Below are positions 40,387-49,044 of a stretch of 64,000 bases of DNA, in pieces. The notes beneath the pieces are model-generated. The model was not told the origin of the DNA. It made no database searches and saw only the letters and a list, made by a program, of their open reading frames with translations. Source of the DNA: Methylobacterium sp. Leaf117 (lineage in GTDB: Bacteria; Pseudomonadota; Alphaproteobacteria; Rhizobiales; Beijerinckiaceae); assembly GCF_001422985.1 (NCBI RefSeq), contig NZ_LMNL01000023.1, positions 550,184 through 614,183 on the forward strand, read 5' to 3'. The position numbers and the translations under genes are program-made. Within the stretch, counting starts at the first letter, position 1. Each line of letters opens with the position of its first letter.

Positions 40387-42471
40387 ATGCTGAGCCTCAG
40401 CTTCACGCCCCTCGTGCCCTGGCCGGTCCTGATCGGTTTCGGCATCCTGGTCGCGGTTTTCGCCGGTCTTGCGTTCCTGGCCCGCGGCCGGGTCGCGATC
40501 CTGCGGGCGCTGGCGCTCGCGCTGGTGCTGCTGGCGATCGCCAACCCCGCGCTGGTGCGCGAGGATCGCGAGCCCGTGAAGGACATCGCCGCCATCGTGG
40601 TCGACCGCTCGGGTTCGCAGGCCCTCGGTGATCGCCCGGCCATGACCGATGCGGTGCGGGCCGAATTGCAGCGCCGTTTCGGGGCACTCACCAACATCGA
40701 GCCGCGCTTCATCGAAGTGCCCGACGCCAAGGATGGCGACGAAGGCACCCGGCTGTTCACCGCCCTGTCTCAGGCTCTGGCCGATGTCCCAGCCGAACGG
40801 CTGGCCGGCGTCGTGATGCTGACGGACGGCGTCGTGCACGATATACCGGCCTCGGTGGCGGCGCTGGGCCTCAAGGGTCCCCTCCATGTCCTCGTCACCG
40901 GCCACCCGGACGAGCGCGACCGCCAGATCAAGCTGATCGAGGCGCCCCGCTTCGGCATCGTCGGGCGCGACCTCACCATCCGGGCCGAGGTGATGGAGCG
41001 CGGTGGAACCGGCAGCGCCGCCGTCACCGTGCGTCGCGACGGCGAGGAGGTCGGGCGCCGAACCTTCCCTACCGGCCAGCCCTTCTCCCTCACCATGCGG
41101 ATCGAGCATGGCGGTCCGAACGTCGTGGAGATCGAGGTCGAGCCCCTGCCGGGCGAACTGACCACCATCAACAACCGCGCGGTCCTGCCCATCGAGGGCA
41201 TCCGCGAGAAGCTGCGCGTACTCCTCGTCTCGGGAGAGCCGCACCAGGGCGAGCGCACCTGGCGCAACCTGCTGAAATCCGACGCCAACGTCGATCTCGT
41301 TCACTTCACCATTCTGCGGCCGCCCGAGAAGCAGGACGGCACGCCGATCTCCGAACTCTCCCTGATCGCTTTCCCGACGCGCGAGCTGTTCGTTCAGAAG
41401 ATCAAGGATTTCGATCTCATCATCTTCGACCGCTACGCCAACCAGAGCGTGCTGCCTTCGGCCTATTTCGACAACATCGTCCGCTACGTCCGCGAGGGCG
41501 GGGCCCTGCTGATCGCCGCCGGTCCCGAATTCGCCTCGTCCGCCAGCCTTGCGCGCACGCGGCTGGCCGCGATCCTGCCCGGCGAGCCGAACGGGAGGGT
41601 GATCGAGCAACCCTACAAGGCGGCGCTGACGAACATCGGAAACCGCCATCCCGTGACCCGGGCCCTGCCAGGGTCGGAGGCGTCGCCGCCGGCCTGGGGC
41701 GACTGGCTCCGTATCGTCTCGACGCAGGTGAGGCCGGGCATTCAGCCGATCCTGCAGGGGCCGAACGCCCTGCCGCTGCTGGCCTTGTCGCGTGAGGATA
41801 AGGGTCGCGTCGCCCTGCTCACTTCGGACCATGCCTGGCTCTGGGCACGCGGATATCAGGAGGGTGGCCCCTATCTCGACCTGCTGCGCCGCCTCGGCCA
41901 CTGGCTGATGAAGGAGCCGGCCCTGGAGGAAGAAGCCCTTCGGGCGCAGACCACGGGCCATGGTCGCGAGGTCCGCGTCGAGCGCCAGACCATGGCCGAC
42001 ACGGCCGAGCCCGTCACCGTCACGGGTCCGACCGGCAGCCAGCGCACCTTGACGCTGATGCAGGGCGAGCCCGGGCTGTTCTCGACCACCTTCGAGGCGA
42101 CCGAACTCGGCCTCCATACCCTCCGCTCCGGCAGCCTCGTCGCTTTCGTCAGCGTCGGCCCACCGAACCCGCGCGAACTCGCCGACGTGTTCAGCGACAC
42201 CGATCGCCTGAAGACCCTCGCGGAGGGCACCGGCGGCTCGATCCGCCGCATCGCCGATGCCGCCAGCGGCACGGTGGTGCCGCGCCTGCAATCCGTCCGC
42301 AGCGGCCGCCTCAGCGGCGCCGACTGGATCGGCTTCCGCCCCAGCGACAGCGCCAACATCCGCGGCGTCGAAGTCTATCCCTTGGCGCTCGGCCTCTGGG
42401 CGCTCGTCGCCCTGGCCGGCGCCGTCCTGGCGATGTGGCTGGTGGAGGGCCGGCGCGGGCGGGCGGCGTGA
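40387..42471 (+). CDS. Large membrane protein with VWA-like and glutamine-amidotransferase-like regions
   Basis: 694 residues. Two N-terminal helices, VPWPVLIGFGILVAVFAGLAFL (10-31) and ILRALALALVLLAIANPALV (38-57), and one C-terminal helix (about 664-684). After the second helix comes IAAIVVDRSGSQALGDR with DxSGS at 73-77, a MIDAS-like site. Residues around 270-490 (LIIFDRYANQSVLPSAYFD, LLIAAGPEFAS) resemble the class I glutamine-amidotransferase-like fold found in similar proteins. Last gene of the MoxR-DUF58-BatA operon; it starts 28 bases after the DUF4159 gene. Confidence 0.8.
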   Translation: MLSLSFTPLVPWPVLIGFGILVAVFAGLAFLARGRVAILRALALALVLLAIANPALVREDREPVKDIAAIVVDRSGSQALGDRPAMTDAVRAELQRRFGALTNIEPRFIEVPDAKDGDEGTRLFTALSQALADVPAERLAGVVMLTDGVVHDIPASVAALGLKGPLHVLVTGHPDERDRQIKLIEAPRFGIVGRDLTIRAEVMERGGTGSAAVTVRRDGEEVGRRTFPTGQPFSLTMRIEHGGPNVVEIEVEPLPGELTTINNRAVLPIEGIREKLRVLLVSGEPHQGERTWRNLLKSDANVDLVHFTILRPPEKQDGTPISELSLIAFPTRELFVQKIKDFDLIIFDRYANQSVLPSAYFDNIVRYVREGGALLIAAGPEFASSASLARTRLAAILPGEPNGRVIEQPYKAALTNIGNRHPVTRALPGSEASPPAWGDWLRIVSTQVRPGIQPILQGPNALPLLALSREDKGRVALLTSDHAWLWARGYQEGGPYLDLLRRLGHWLMKEPALEEEALRAQTTGHGREVRVERQTMADTAEPVTVTGPTGSQRTLTLMQGEPGLFSTTFEATELGLHTLRSGSLVAFVSVGPPNPRELADVFSDTDRLKTLAEGTGGSIRRIADAASGTVVPRLQSVRSGRLSGADWIGFRPSDSANIRGVEVYPLALGLWALVALAGAVLAMWLVEGRRGRAA

Positions 42472-42475
42472 AACC

Positions 42476-43366
42476 TCACGCTGGCAGCCCCGCGAAAAAC
42501 CCGGCGATCTCGGCAGCGGCCCGGTCGGGGTCCTCGCGATGGGGAAAGTGCCCCACGCCGGGCAACGGTGCGAGGTCGAGATCCGAAAAGGTCTCGCCGA
42601 GGCGGTCCGTCCAGGCATAGGGAAAGAGCGGGTCGGACTCGCCCCAGCGGACGCAGGTCGGCACCGTGATCGGGGGCAATGCGGGCGTCTCGCCCCGGAT
42701 CATCGCCAGGCGGCCGGCCTGTGAACTGACGTACCAGTTGAAGCCGCCCTGGAGGTTGCCGGGGGCGAGAAAGTTGTCCGTGAAGGCCTCCAGCACAGCG
42801 TCGAAGGCGGATGGGTTGCCGCCGGCCCAGTGGCGCAGGAAGTGACCGATATAAAGCCGACAGCCTTCGCGCGAGGCGCCGACCTGCGCCGCCGCGAACG
42901 GCTTCACGTGGTAGGACTGATACCAGATTTCGGCGAGCATCCCGGGAGCCGCAAGGCGCGGACCGATGCCCGGGTAAGGGCAGTTGAAGGTGAAGAGCCC
43001 GGTCAACCGATCCGGGGCCGCCCGGGCCAGCGCCTGAACCACGGAGGCCCCGACATCGTGGCCGACGATGCCGACGCGGTCGAGGCCGAGGGCGTCGAGC
43101 AGCGCCACCACATCGGCGGCATGGACCTCCGCGCCCACCTTGTCGGATGGCAGTGGATCCGGCTTCTCGCTGGCGCCGAAACCGCGGAGATCCGGTACAA
43201 TCAGTTCGAAGCGGTCTGCGAGGCGCCGCATCACCGGCTCCCAGGTCAGCCAGAATTCCGGCCAGCCATGCAACAGCACCAGCGGCCGGCCCTGGCCGAG
43301 GCGCGCGACGTGGAGCGCGATGCCGTTGGCCGTGATCGTGTCGTGCCGAATTCCGGTGTGATCCAT
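42476..43366 (-). CDS. Alpha/beta hydrolase, epoxide hydrolase / haloalkane dehalogenase type
   Basis: 296 residues. Oxyanion-hole motif LLHGWPEFWLTW (31-42). The nucleophile elbow is VGHDVGASVV with aspartate (not serine) at about 104. The catalytic histidine is in GVGHFPHRED near 273. The Asp nucleophile and the HGxP motif place it with soluble epoxide hydrolases, haloalkane and fluoroacetate dehalogenases. ATG at 43366 has AGGGAG about eight bases upstream. It follows a GNAT gene by 41 bases; convergent with the Bat-type operon with only four bases between stops. Confidence 0.85.
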   Translation of the reverse strand: MDHTGIRHDTITANGIALHVARLGQGRPLVLLHGWPEFWLTWEPVMRRLADRFELIVPDLRGFGASEKPDPLPSDKVGAEVHAADVVALLDALGLDRVGIVGHDVGASVVQALARAAPDRLTGLFTFNCPYPGIGPRLAAPGMLAEIWYQSYHVKPFAAAQVGASREGCRLYIGHFLRHWAGGNPSAFDAVLEAFTDNFLAPGNLQGGFNWYVSSQAGRLAMIRGETPALPPITVPTCVRWGESDPLFPYAWTDRLGETFSDLDLAPLPGVGHFPHREDPDRAAAEIAGFFAGLPA

Positions 43367-43407
43367 CGCGTCGACTCCCTGCGACGCCGAAGGCCGCGTC
43401 AGACGGG

Positions 43408-43911
43408 TCAACGCGTCCGGAGGGCGGTGACGTTCCCCGAGACGGCCTCGGCCGCCCCCGGACGCAATGCGCGCCACAGGAAGCGCGCGGGATCGACGGG
43501 GGAGGGCGGAAGGAGGCGCCCGGGCGGGATCGGCGCGAAACCGAAGCGCCGGTAATACGGTGCGTCGCCGATGAGGATCACGAGGCCGTGGCCGGCTGCC
43601 GTCGCCGCGTCGAGACAGGCCGTCATCAGCGAGGCGCCGATACCCCGCCCCTCGAAGCTCGGATCGACGGTGAGGGGCCCCAGCACCAGGAGCGGACCGA
43701 CGGCTTCGGCCGGGCCGACCCGGACCGAGCCGACGAGGTAGGTGCCCACCAGGGCGGTGAAGCACAGATCGGCCACCGGCCGCGTGCCCTCGCGCAGGCG
43801 ATAGGCGGTGCGGGCGAAGCGGCCGGGGCCGAAGGCACGCGCATGAAGCCGCTCGATCGCGTCTGCGTCCCCGGGGTGCTCGTGTCGGATGACGAGAGGA
43901 AGGGTGGTCAC
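43408..43911 (-). CDS. GNAT family N-acetyltransferase
   Basis: 167 residues. The acetyl-CoA-binding loop is SFEGRGIGASLMTACLDAA. LVLGPLTVDPSFEGRGIG and the YYRRFGFAPIPPGRLLPP block are typical of the YhbS-like subgroup. The start is GTG at 43911, overlapping the yejB stop codon (GTGA), so it is translationally coupled to the permease. That is the place where the second permease of Yej-type importers is normally found. Substrate unknown; modification of an imported peptide is a speculation from position only. Confidence 0.85.
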   Translation of the reverse strand: MTTLPLVIRHEHPGDADAIERLHARAFGPGRFARTAYRLREGTRPVADLCFTALVGTYLVGSVRVGPAEAVGPLLVLGPLTVDPSFEGRGIGASLMTACLDAATAAGHGLVILIGDAPYYRRFGFAPIPPGRLLPPSPVDPARFLWRALRPGAAEAVSGNVTALRTR

Positions 43912-45011
43912 GTCGCCCGGGCCGAGAAGTCGATGCGTGGGTCGATCCAGGTGTAGATCAGGTCGGAGAGCAGGTTCACCGCCAGCCCGAGCAGGGAAAA
44001 GATGTACAGGGTCGCGAACACCACCGGATAGTCGCGCCCGACGATCGAGGTGAAGGACAGCAGCCCGAGCCCGTCGAGGGAAAAGATCGTCTCGATCAGC
44101 AGCGATCCCGTGAAGAAGGCCGAGATGAAGGCCGCCGGGAAGCCCGCGATGACGATCAGCATGGCGTTGCGGAAGACGTGCCCGTACAGCACCCGCCGCT
44201 CGGACAGACCCTTCATCCGGGCGGTGATCACGTATTGCTTGCGGATTTCGTCGAGGAAGGAGTTCTTGGTCAGCAGGGTCGAGGTCGCGAAGGCGCCGAG
44301 CACCAGGGCGGTGAGCGGCAGCGTCATGTGCCAAGCGTAATCGACCGCTTTGCCCCACAGGCTCAAGGATTCGAAGTTCTCGCTGGTCAGGCCCCGGATC
44401 GGGAAGATCTGTACGAACGAGCCGCCGGCGAACAGAATGATCAGCGCGATGCCGAACAGGAAGCTCGGAATCGCATAGCCGATGATGACGATGGTCGAAG
44501 TCCAGAGGTCGAAGCGCGAGCCGTCGTGGACGGCCTTGCGGATCCCGAGTGGAATCGAGATCGCGTAGGAGATCAGCGTCATCCACAAGCCGAGCGAGAT
44601 CGACACCGGCAGGCGTTCGCGGATGAGCTGCAGCACCGATACATCGCGAAAGTAGCTGTTGCCGAAATCGAACCGGGCGTAGTCCCAGATCATCTTGGCG
44701 AAGCGCTCGGGCGCCGGCTTATCGAAACCGAATTGCTGCTCGAGCTTCTTGATGAAGGCCGGGTCGAGCCCCTGCGCGCCGCGATAGCGGGCGCTCGCGT
44801 CGCCGCTTCCGGCACTTCGCGCCGCGCCTCCGAGATCTCCGGCCCCGCCGCTGACCCGCGACAGGCTGCCTTCGTTCTGGCCCTGCAACTGCGCCAGCAC
44901 GCGTTCCACCGGCCCGCCTGGGGCGAACTGCACGATGACGAAGGTGATGAGCATGATCCCGAAGATGGTCGGGACCATCAGGGCGATGCGGCGCAGGATG
45001 TAGCCGAGCAA
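43908..45011 (-). CDS. yejB: Yej-type peptide/microcin C ABC transporter permease
   Basis: 367 residues. Binding-protein-dependent permease of the oligopeptide class: N-terminal MLGYILRRIALMVPTIFGIMLITF, an insertion of about 50 residues rich in Gly/Ser/Ala (49-75), then five further helices and the EAA-type loop (ARMKGLSERRVLYGHVFRNA). The C-terminus VNLLSDLIYTWIDPRIDF is complete. YejB works with YejA, YejE and the ATPase YejF; the last two are not encoded next to it here. Confidence 0.9.
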   Translation of the reverse strand: MLGYILRRIALMVPTIFGIMLITFVIVQFAPGGPVERVLAQLQGQNEGSLSRVSGGAGDLGGAARSAGSGDASARYRGAQGLDPAFIKKLEQQFGFDKPAPERFAKMIWDYARFDFGNSYFRDVSVLQLIRERLPVSISLGLWMTLISYAISIPLGIRKAVHDGSRFDLWTSTIVIIGYAIPSFLFGIALIILFAGGSFVQIFPIRGLTSENFESLSLWGKAVDYAWHMTLPLTALVLGAFATSTLLTKNSFLDEIRKQYVITARMKGLSERRVLYGHVFRNAMLIVIAGFPAAFISAFFTGSLLIETIFSLDGLGLLSFTSIVGRDYPVVFATLYIFSLLGLAVNLLSDLIYTWIDPRIDFSARAT

Positions 45012-45021
45012 GGGATGATCC

Positions 45022-46884
45022 TCAGGTTCGGCCGATGCGCCGCGCCTTGGCGGTATCGTACCACCAGACGCCCGGCGCGCCGAGATCGTAGGTCGGCCCC
45101 TTGGCGGGCCGGCCGTAGACGTCCCACAGCGCCAGCCGGTGATCGGCCTTGTACCACATCGGCACCCAGTAGCGGCCGGAGCGCAGCACCCGGTCGAGGG
45201 CGCGCGCGGCGTGGACCATGTCGGCGCGCGAGGTCGCTTCCGTCACCCGCTCGATGAGCGCGTCGATGGCCGGGCTGGTGATGCCCGCCAGGTTGTTCGA
45301 TCCCGGCGTGCCGGCGCTGCGCGATCCGTAGGCTTCGCGCAGTTCGGGACCGGGCGTCAGCCCGCTGCCGAATCGGCGGGCGGTGAGATCGAAGTCGAAA
45401 TCCTTGACGCGGGCCTGATATTGCGACGGATCCACCAGCCGGATGCTGGCGCGGATGCCGATCAGACCGAGATTGCGGATGAATGGCTGCGTCACCGGCT
45501 GGAACACCGGGTCGTTGTCGAGGAACTCGATTTCCAGGGGCTTGCCGGAGGGCAGGCGGACCACTCCCCCGTCTCGGGTGCAGCCCGCCTCGCGCAGGAG
45601 CGCCACGGCGCGGCTGAGGAGGGCGCGATCCTGGCCCGAGCCGTCGGATGCGGGTGGGCTCCAGGCCTCGCCGAACACCTCGGCCGGCAGATCGCCGCGC
45701 AAGGGATCGAGGAGGGCCAGTTCCTCGGGCGCGGGCCGGCCGGTGGCCTTCAGCTCAGAGTTCTCGAAGTAGGAGACGGTGCGCAGGTAGGCGCCGTACA
45801 TCAGGTTGGCATTCGACCAGTTGAAGTCGAAGCACAGGCCGATCGCCTCCCGGATGCGGGGATCGCGAAACGCCTCCCGGCGGGTGTTGATCCACCAGCC
45901 CTGCGTACCCGAGGGCCGCGCATCCGGCACCACCTCCTTGCGGACGCGGCCCTCCTGCGCGGCGGGGAAGTCGTAACCCGTGGCCCAGACCCGTGCGGTG
46001 AACTCCTCCCGGAAGGTGAAGGCACCGCCCTTGAAGGCCTCGAAGGCCACCTGACGGTCGCGAAAATACTCGTACCGGATGGCGTCGAAATTGTTCTGGC
46101 CGACATTCACCGGCAGCTCGGCGCCCCAATAGTCCTTGACCCGCTCCAGCTCGATGAAGCGGCCTGCCTCCAGGCGCCCGACCTGATAGGGACCCGAGCC
46201 GAGAGGCGGCTCCAGGGAGGAGGCCTCGAAATCGCGCTTGGCATAGTAGGCCGCCGAGAACACCGGCAGGGTGGCGACGAAGAGCGGCAGGTCGCGGCTG
46301 CGGCCTTTCGCGAAACGGAGCACGATCGTGGCGTCGTCCTCGGCGACGGCCTCGTCGAGATCGCGGATCACCTGCGCGATTTCAGGGTGGCCCTTCTCCT
46401 TGAGGAGGCGCATCGACGCCGCCACGTCGTGGGCGGTGAGGCGCGAGCCGTCGTGGAAGCGCGCCTGCGGCCGCAAGGCGAAGCGGTAGGTCAGGCCGTC
46501 CTCTGAGATCTCCACCGAGCGGGCGAGGAGGCCATAGAGCGCATCCGGCTCGTCCAGCGCCCGCACCATCAGAGAATCGAAGGTCAGGTTCATGCCGGCG
46601 GCGCCGTCACCGCGCAGGACGTAGATGTTCAGGGTGTTGAAGGTATCGGAGGCCTGGTTGCCCAGGGTGGAGGCGAGTTGCGCCGAGAACCGGCCGCCAC
46701 GCGGCGCATCCGGGTTGACGTAGTCGAAGTTCGGGAAGTCGGCAGGGTATTTCAGATCGCCGAAGCTCGACAGGCCATGACTGGTGCGGACCGCTGCGCG
46801 GACCGGTGCCGGCAGCACCAGGGAAACCCCGAGGGCGCCGGCCCCCGCGACAACGGCGCGGCGGGTCGGGCAGCCGACGCTCAC
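45022..46884 (-). CDS. Yej-type extracellular solute-binding protein, second copy
   Basis: 620 residues, family 5 peptide-binding protein of the YejA kind. The N-terminus CPTRRAVVAGAGALGVSLVLPA looks like a twin-arginine or Sec signal with cleavage after VRAA. Matching blocks include SLMVRALDEPDALYGLLA, LTAHDVAASMRLLK, LGSGPYQVGRLEAGRFIELE, YWGAELPVNVGQNNFDAIRY and YEYFRDRQVAFEAF, paralleled in the copy just upstream. The start is GTG at 46884, overlapping the stop of that copy (GTGA). Ends ten bases before yejB. Confidence 0.88.
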   Translation of the reverse strand: MSVGCPTRRAVVAGAGALGVSLVLPAPVRAAVRTSHGLSSFGDLKYPADFPNFDYVNPDAPRGGRFSAQLASTLGNQASDTFNTLNIYVLRGDGAAGMNLTFDSLMVRALDEPDALYGLLARSVEISEDGLTYRFALRPQARFHDGSRLTAHDVAASMRLLKEKGHPEIAQVIRDLDEAVAEDDATIVLRFAKGRSRDLPLFVATLPVFSAAYYAKRDFEASSLEPPLGSGPYQVGRLEAGRFIELERVKDYWGAELPVNVGQNNFDAIRYEYFRDRQVAFEAFKGGAFTFREEFTARVWATGYDFPAAQEGRVRKEVVPDARPSGTQGWWINTRREAFRDPRIREAIGLCFDFNWSNANLMYGAYLRTVSYFENSELKATGRPAPEELALLDPLRGDLPAEVFGEAWSPPASDGSGQDRALLSRAVALLREAGCTRDGGVVRLPSGKPLEIEFLDNDPVFQPVTQPFIRNLGLIGIRASIRLVDPSQYQARVKDFDFDLTARRFGSGLTPGPELREAYGSRSAGTPGSNNLAGITSPAIDALIERVTEATSRADMVHAARALDRVLRSGRYWVPMWYKADHRLALWDVYGRPAKGPTYDLGAPGVWWYDTAKARRIGRT

Positions 46885-48764
46885 CGTGGTGCCCCGGTCT
46901 TCGCCGCCAGTGCCTCGTCGTACCACCACGTCGCCGGGAAGCCCGAGCTACCGTATTTCGGCAGCACCGCCGGATGGCCGAAGCGGTTCCAGCGCAGGGT
47001 GCGCGAGACGTTGGAGCCCCATTGCGGCACCACGTAATTGTGAGCCAGCAGCACCCGGTCGAGGGCATGCGTCGCCGCGAGGACACCCGGCCGATCCTTC
47101 GCGAAGATCACCTTTTCCACCAGAGCGTCGATGGCCGCGTCCTTGATGCCGATGAGGTTGCGCGAACCGGGCTTGTCGGCGGCGGCCGAGCCCCAGAACT
47201 CGCGCTGCTCGTTGCCCGGCGACAGCGATTGCGGCCAGGAACTCGTGGTGATGTCGAAGTCGAAGGCGCGCAGGCGGTTCTGGTACTGAGCCTGGTCGAT
47301 CACCCGCAGGCTGCTGTTGATGCCGATCAGCTTCAGCTGCGCCGCGAACGGCAGCACGACCCGTTCGAACACGCTCTGGAATTCCAGAAACTCGACGGTA
47401 AGCGGTTCGCCGCTCTTCACGTCGGTCATGTGGCCGTTGCGCAGCTCGTATCCCGCCTGCTTCAGCAGACCGACGGCCTCGCGCAGGTTGGCCCGCACGG
47501 CTTCCGGGCTGCCGTTCACCGGGTTGGTGTAAGGGGTGGTGAAGACCGAGGCCGGGACCTTGTCCTTGACGCTCTCCAGAATCCCCAGCTCATCGCCCTG
47601 GGGGAGCCCCGAGGACGCCAGCTCCGATCCGAAATAATAGGAGTCGATGCGCTTGTAGAGGCCGAAGAACAGCGACCGGTTCATTTCCTCGAAGTTCATC
47701 GCGAGGTTGAAGGCCCGGCGCACCCGCGGATCGCTGAACTTCGCCCGGCGGGTGTTCAACACGAAGGCCTGCATGGTGCCGTTGCCGCGATCGGGGAATT
47801 CTTCCTTGATCAGGCGGCCCTCCTTCACGGCCGGGAAGGTGTCGTAGGCGGTGGCCCAATTCCGGGCGATGTTCTCGGCCCGGAAATCGAACAGGTCGCC
47901 CTTCAGAGCCTCGATCAGCACGGTGGCATCGCGAAAATACTCGTTGCGCATCGTGCCGAAGTTGTTGCGGCCGACGTTCACCGGCAGGTCCTTGCCCCAG
48001 TAATCCGCCACCCGTTCGTAGGTGGCGCTGCGCCCGGCCTCGAATTTTGCCAAGCGATAGGGGCCGGAGCCGAGGGGGATCTCCAGGGTGGTCTGAGTCG
48101 GATCGCGCGGTTTCCCCTGCGCATCCGTGCCGGTCCACCAATGCTTGGGCAGCACACGGAGCTGGCCGAGCACCTGCGGCAGTTCGCGGTTGCCCGCCTC
48201 CGAGAAGGTGAAGGTGACCTCCCGCGGGCCGGTGACAGCCGCCTTGGTCACGGTCTGATAATAGGCCGAATAGAACGGGCTGTTGGCCTTCAGGATGTCG
48301 AAGGACCAGACCACGTCATCCGGCGTGATCGGCTGGCCGTCATGCCACTTCGCCCCGTCGCGAAGGCGATACGACACCGAGGAGAGATCGTCGGCGAGGC
48401 GCACACCGTCGGCCAGGAGGCCATAGGAGGTGAACGGCTCGTCGGCCGATTCCGTCATCAGGGTATCGTAGATCTGAAGGACGCCGCCTTCCAGATCGCC
48501 CTTCAGGCCCGAGACGACGTAGTTGAAATTGTCGAAGCCGCCCTGGGCGCCAAGGCGCACGAGACCGCCCTTCGGGGCGTTCGGGTCGGCATACTCGAAA
48601 TGCTTGAAATCGGGGCCGTATTTCGGCGCGCCCATCAGGGTGATCGCGGGGAGCCACTCGCCCTTTGGCGTGGCGGCCGGCGGATCGGGCTCGGCCCTGG
48701 CAGGCAGGCCCAAGGCCAGGAAGGCGAGGGCGGCGAGAAGGCGTCCGATCAGGGCTGTTCGCAT
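46881..48764 (-). CDS. Yej-type extracellular solute-binding protein, first copy
   Basis: 627 residues. Sec signal peptide MRTALIGRLLAALAFLALGL ending near ARAEP (residue 26). Family 5 binding protein with TLMTESADEPFTSYGLLADG, ITPDDVVWSFDILKANSPFY, LGSGPYRLAKFEAGRSATYE, DYWGKDLPVNVGRNNFGTMR and NEYFRDATVLIEALKGDLFD. It is the first gene of an operon with a paralogue and yejB. A GTG at 48767 immediately precedes the ATG used here. A tandem repeat lies upstream. Confidence 0.88.
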   Translation of the reverse strand: MRTALIGRLLAALAFLALGLPARAEPDPPAATPKGEWLPAITLMGAPKYGPDFKHFEYADPNAPKGGLVRLGAQGGFDNFNYVVSGLKGDLEGGVLQIYDTLMTESADEPFTSYGLLADGVRLADDLSSVSYRLRDGAKWHDGQPITPDDVVWSFDILKANSPFYSAYYQTVTKAAVTGPREVTFTFSEAGNRELPQVLGQLRVLPKHWWTGTDAQGKPRDPTQTTLEIPLGSGPYRLAKFEAGRSATYERVADYWGKDLPVNVGRNNFGTMRNEYFRDATVLIEALKGDLFDFRAENIARNWATAYDTFPAVKEGRLIKEEFPDRGNGTMQAFVLNTRRAKFSDPRVRRAFNLAMNFEEMNRSLFFGLYKRIDSYYFGSELASSGLPQGDELGILESVKDKVPASVFTTPYTNPVNGSPEAVRANLREAVGLLKQAGYELRNGHMTDVKSGEPLTVEFLEFQSVFERVVLPFAAQLKLIGINSSLRVIDQAQYQNRLRAFDFDITTSSWPQSLSPGNEQREFWGSAAADKPGSRNLIGIKDAAIDALVEKVIFAKDRPGVLAATHALDRVLLAHNYVVPQWGSNVSRTLRWNRFGHPAVLPKYGSSGFPATWWYDEALAAKTGAPR

Positions 48765-48859
48765 CACGGGCAGGCGGTCTCCGGATTCCGGGGGCGCGGT
48801 CCCATCGCCTCACCGGCGACGGCAGGCGGGTGTTCTAGGACGGACGGGCGGCGAACGCC

Positions 48860-48922
48860 AAGCCGGCGCGTGCGCGCAGGAGAAGTTGGCGCGTGCGCGC
48901 AGGAGAAGCCGGCGCGTGCGCG
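48860..48922. repeat. 2.7 tandem copies of a 23-bp unit upstream of the Yej operon
   Basis: Unit AAGCCGGCGCGTGCGCGCAG plus GAG occurs at 48860-48882, with two changes at 48883-48905, and as a 17-base partial copy at 48906-48922. It lies about 100 bases upstream of the first binding-protein gene, in the intergenic space before the cytochrome terminator. Confidence 0.8.
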
Positions 48923-48993
48923 AAGCACCCAGCGGGGGCGTGCGGCAGGACGAGCGGTGACCCTCTCGGATCGATGCGAGCACGGCGGCAAAC

Positions 48994-49020
48994 AAAAAAG
49001 GCCGGGCGATGCCCGGCCTT
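48994..49020 (-). terminator. Intrinsic terminator of the cytochrome c gene
   Basis: On the minus strand AAGGCCGGGC and GCCCGGCCTT pair perfectly around ATC and run into TTTTTTGTTT. It lies 25 bases after the cytochrome stop codon and separates it from the Yej operon. Confidence 0.9.
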
Positions 49021-49044
49021 CTCCCGTTTCGCAATCTGCGGGGA

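Noticed and set aside
40273..42618. 781-codon open frame on the minus strand opposite the VWA-like membrane protein gene
   Set aside because: Covers parts of three real genes in the opposite sense with Arg/Gly/Gln-rich sequence and no recognisable domain.
48860..48922. Could the 23-bp repeats be a CRISPR remnant?
   Set aside because: Units are directly adjacent with no spacers, and no cas genes occur in the window.
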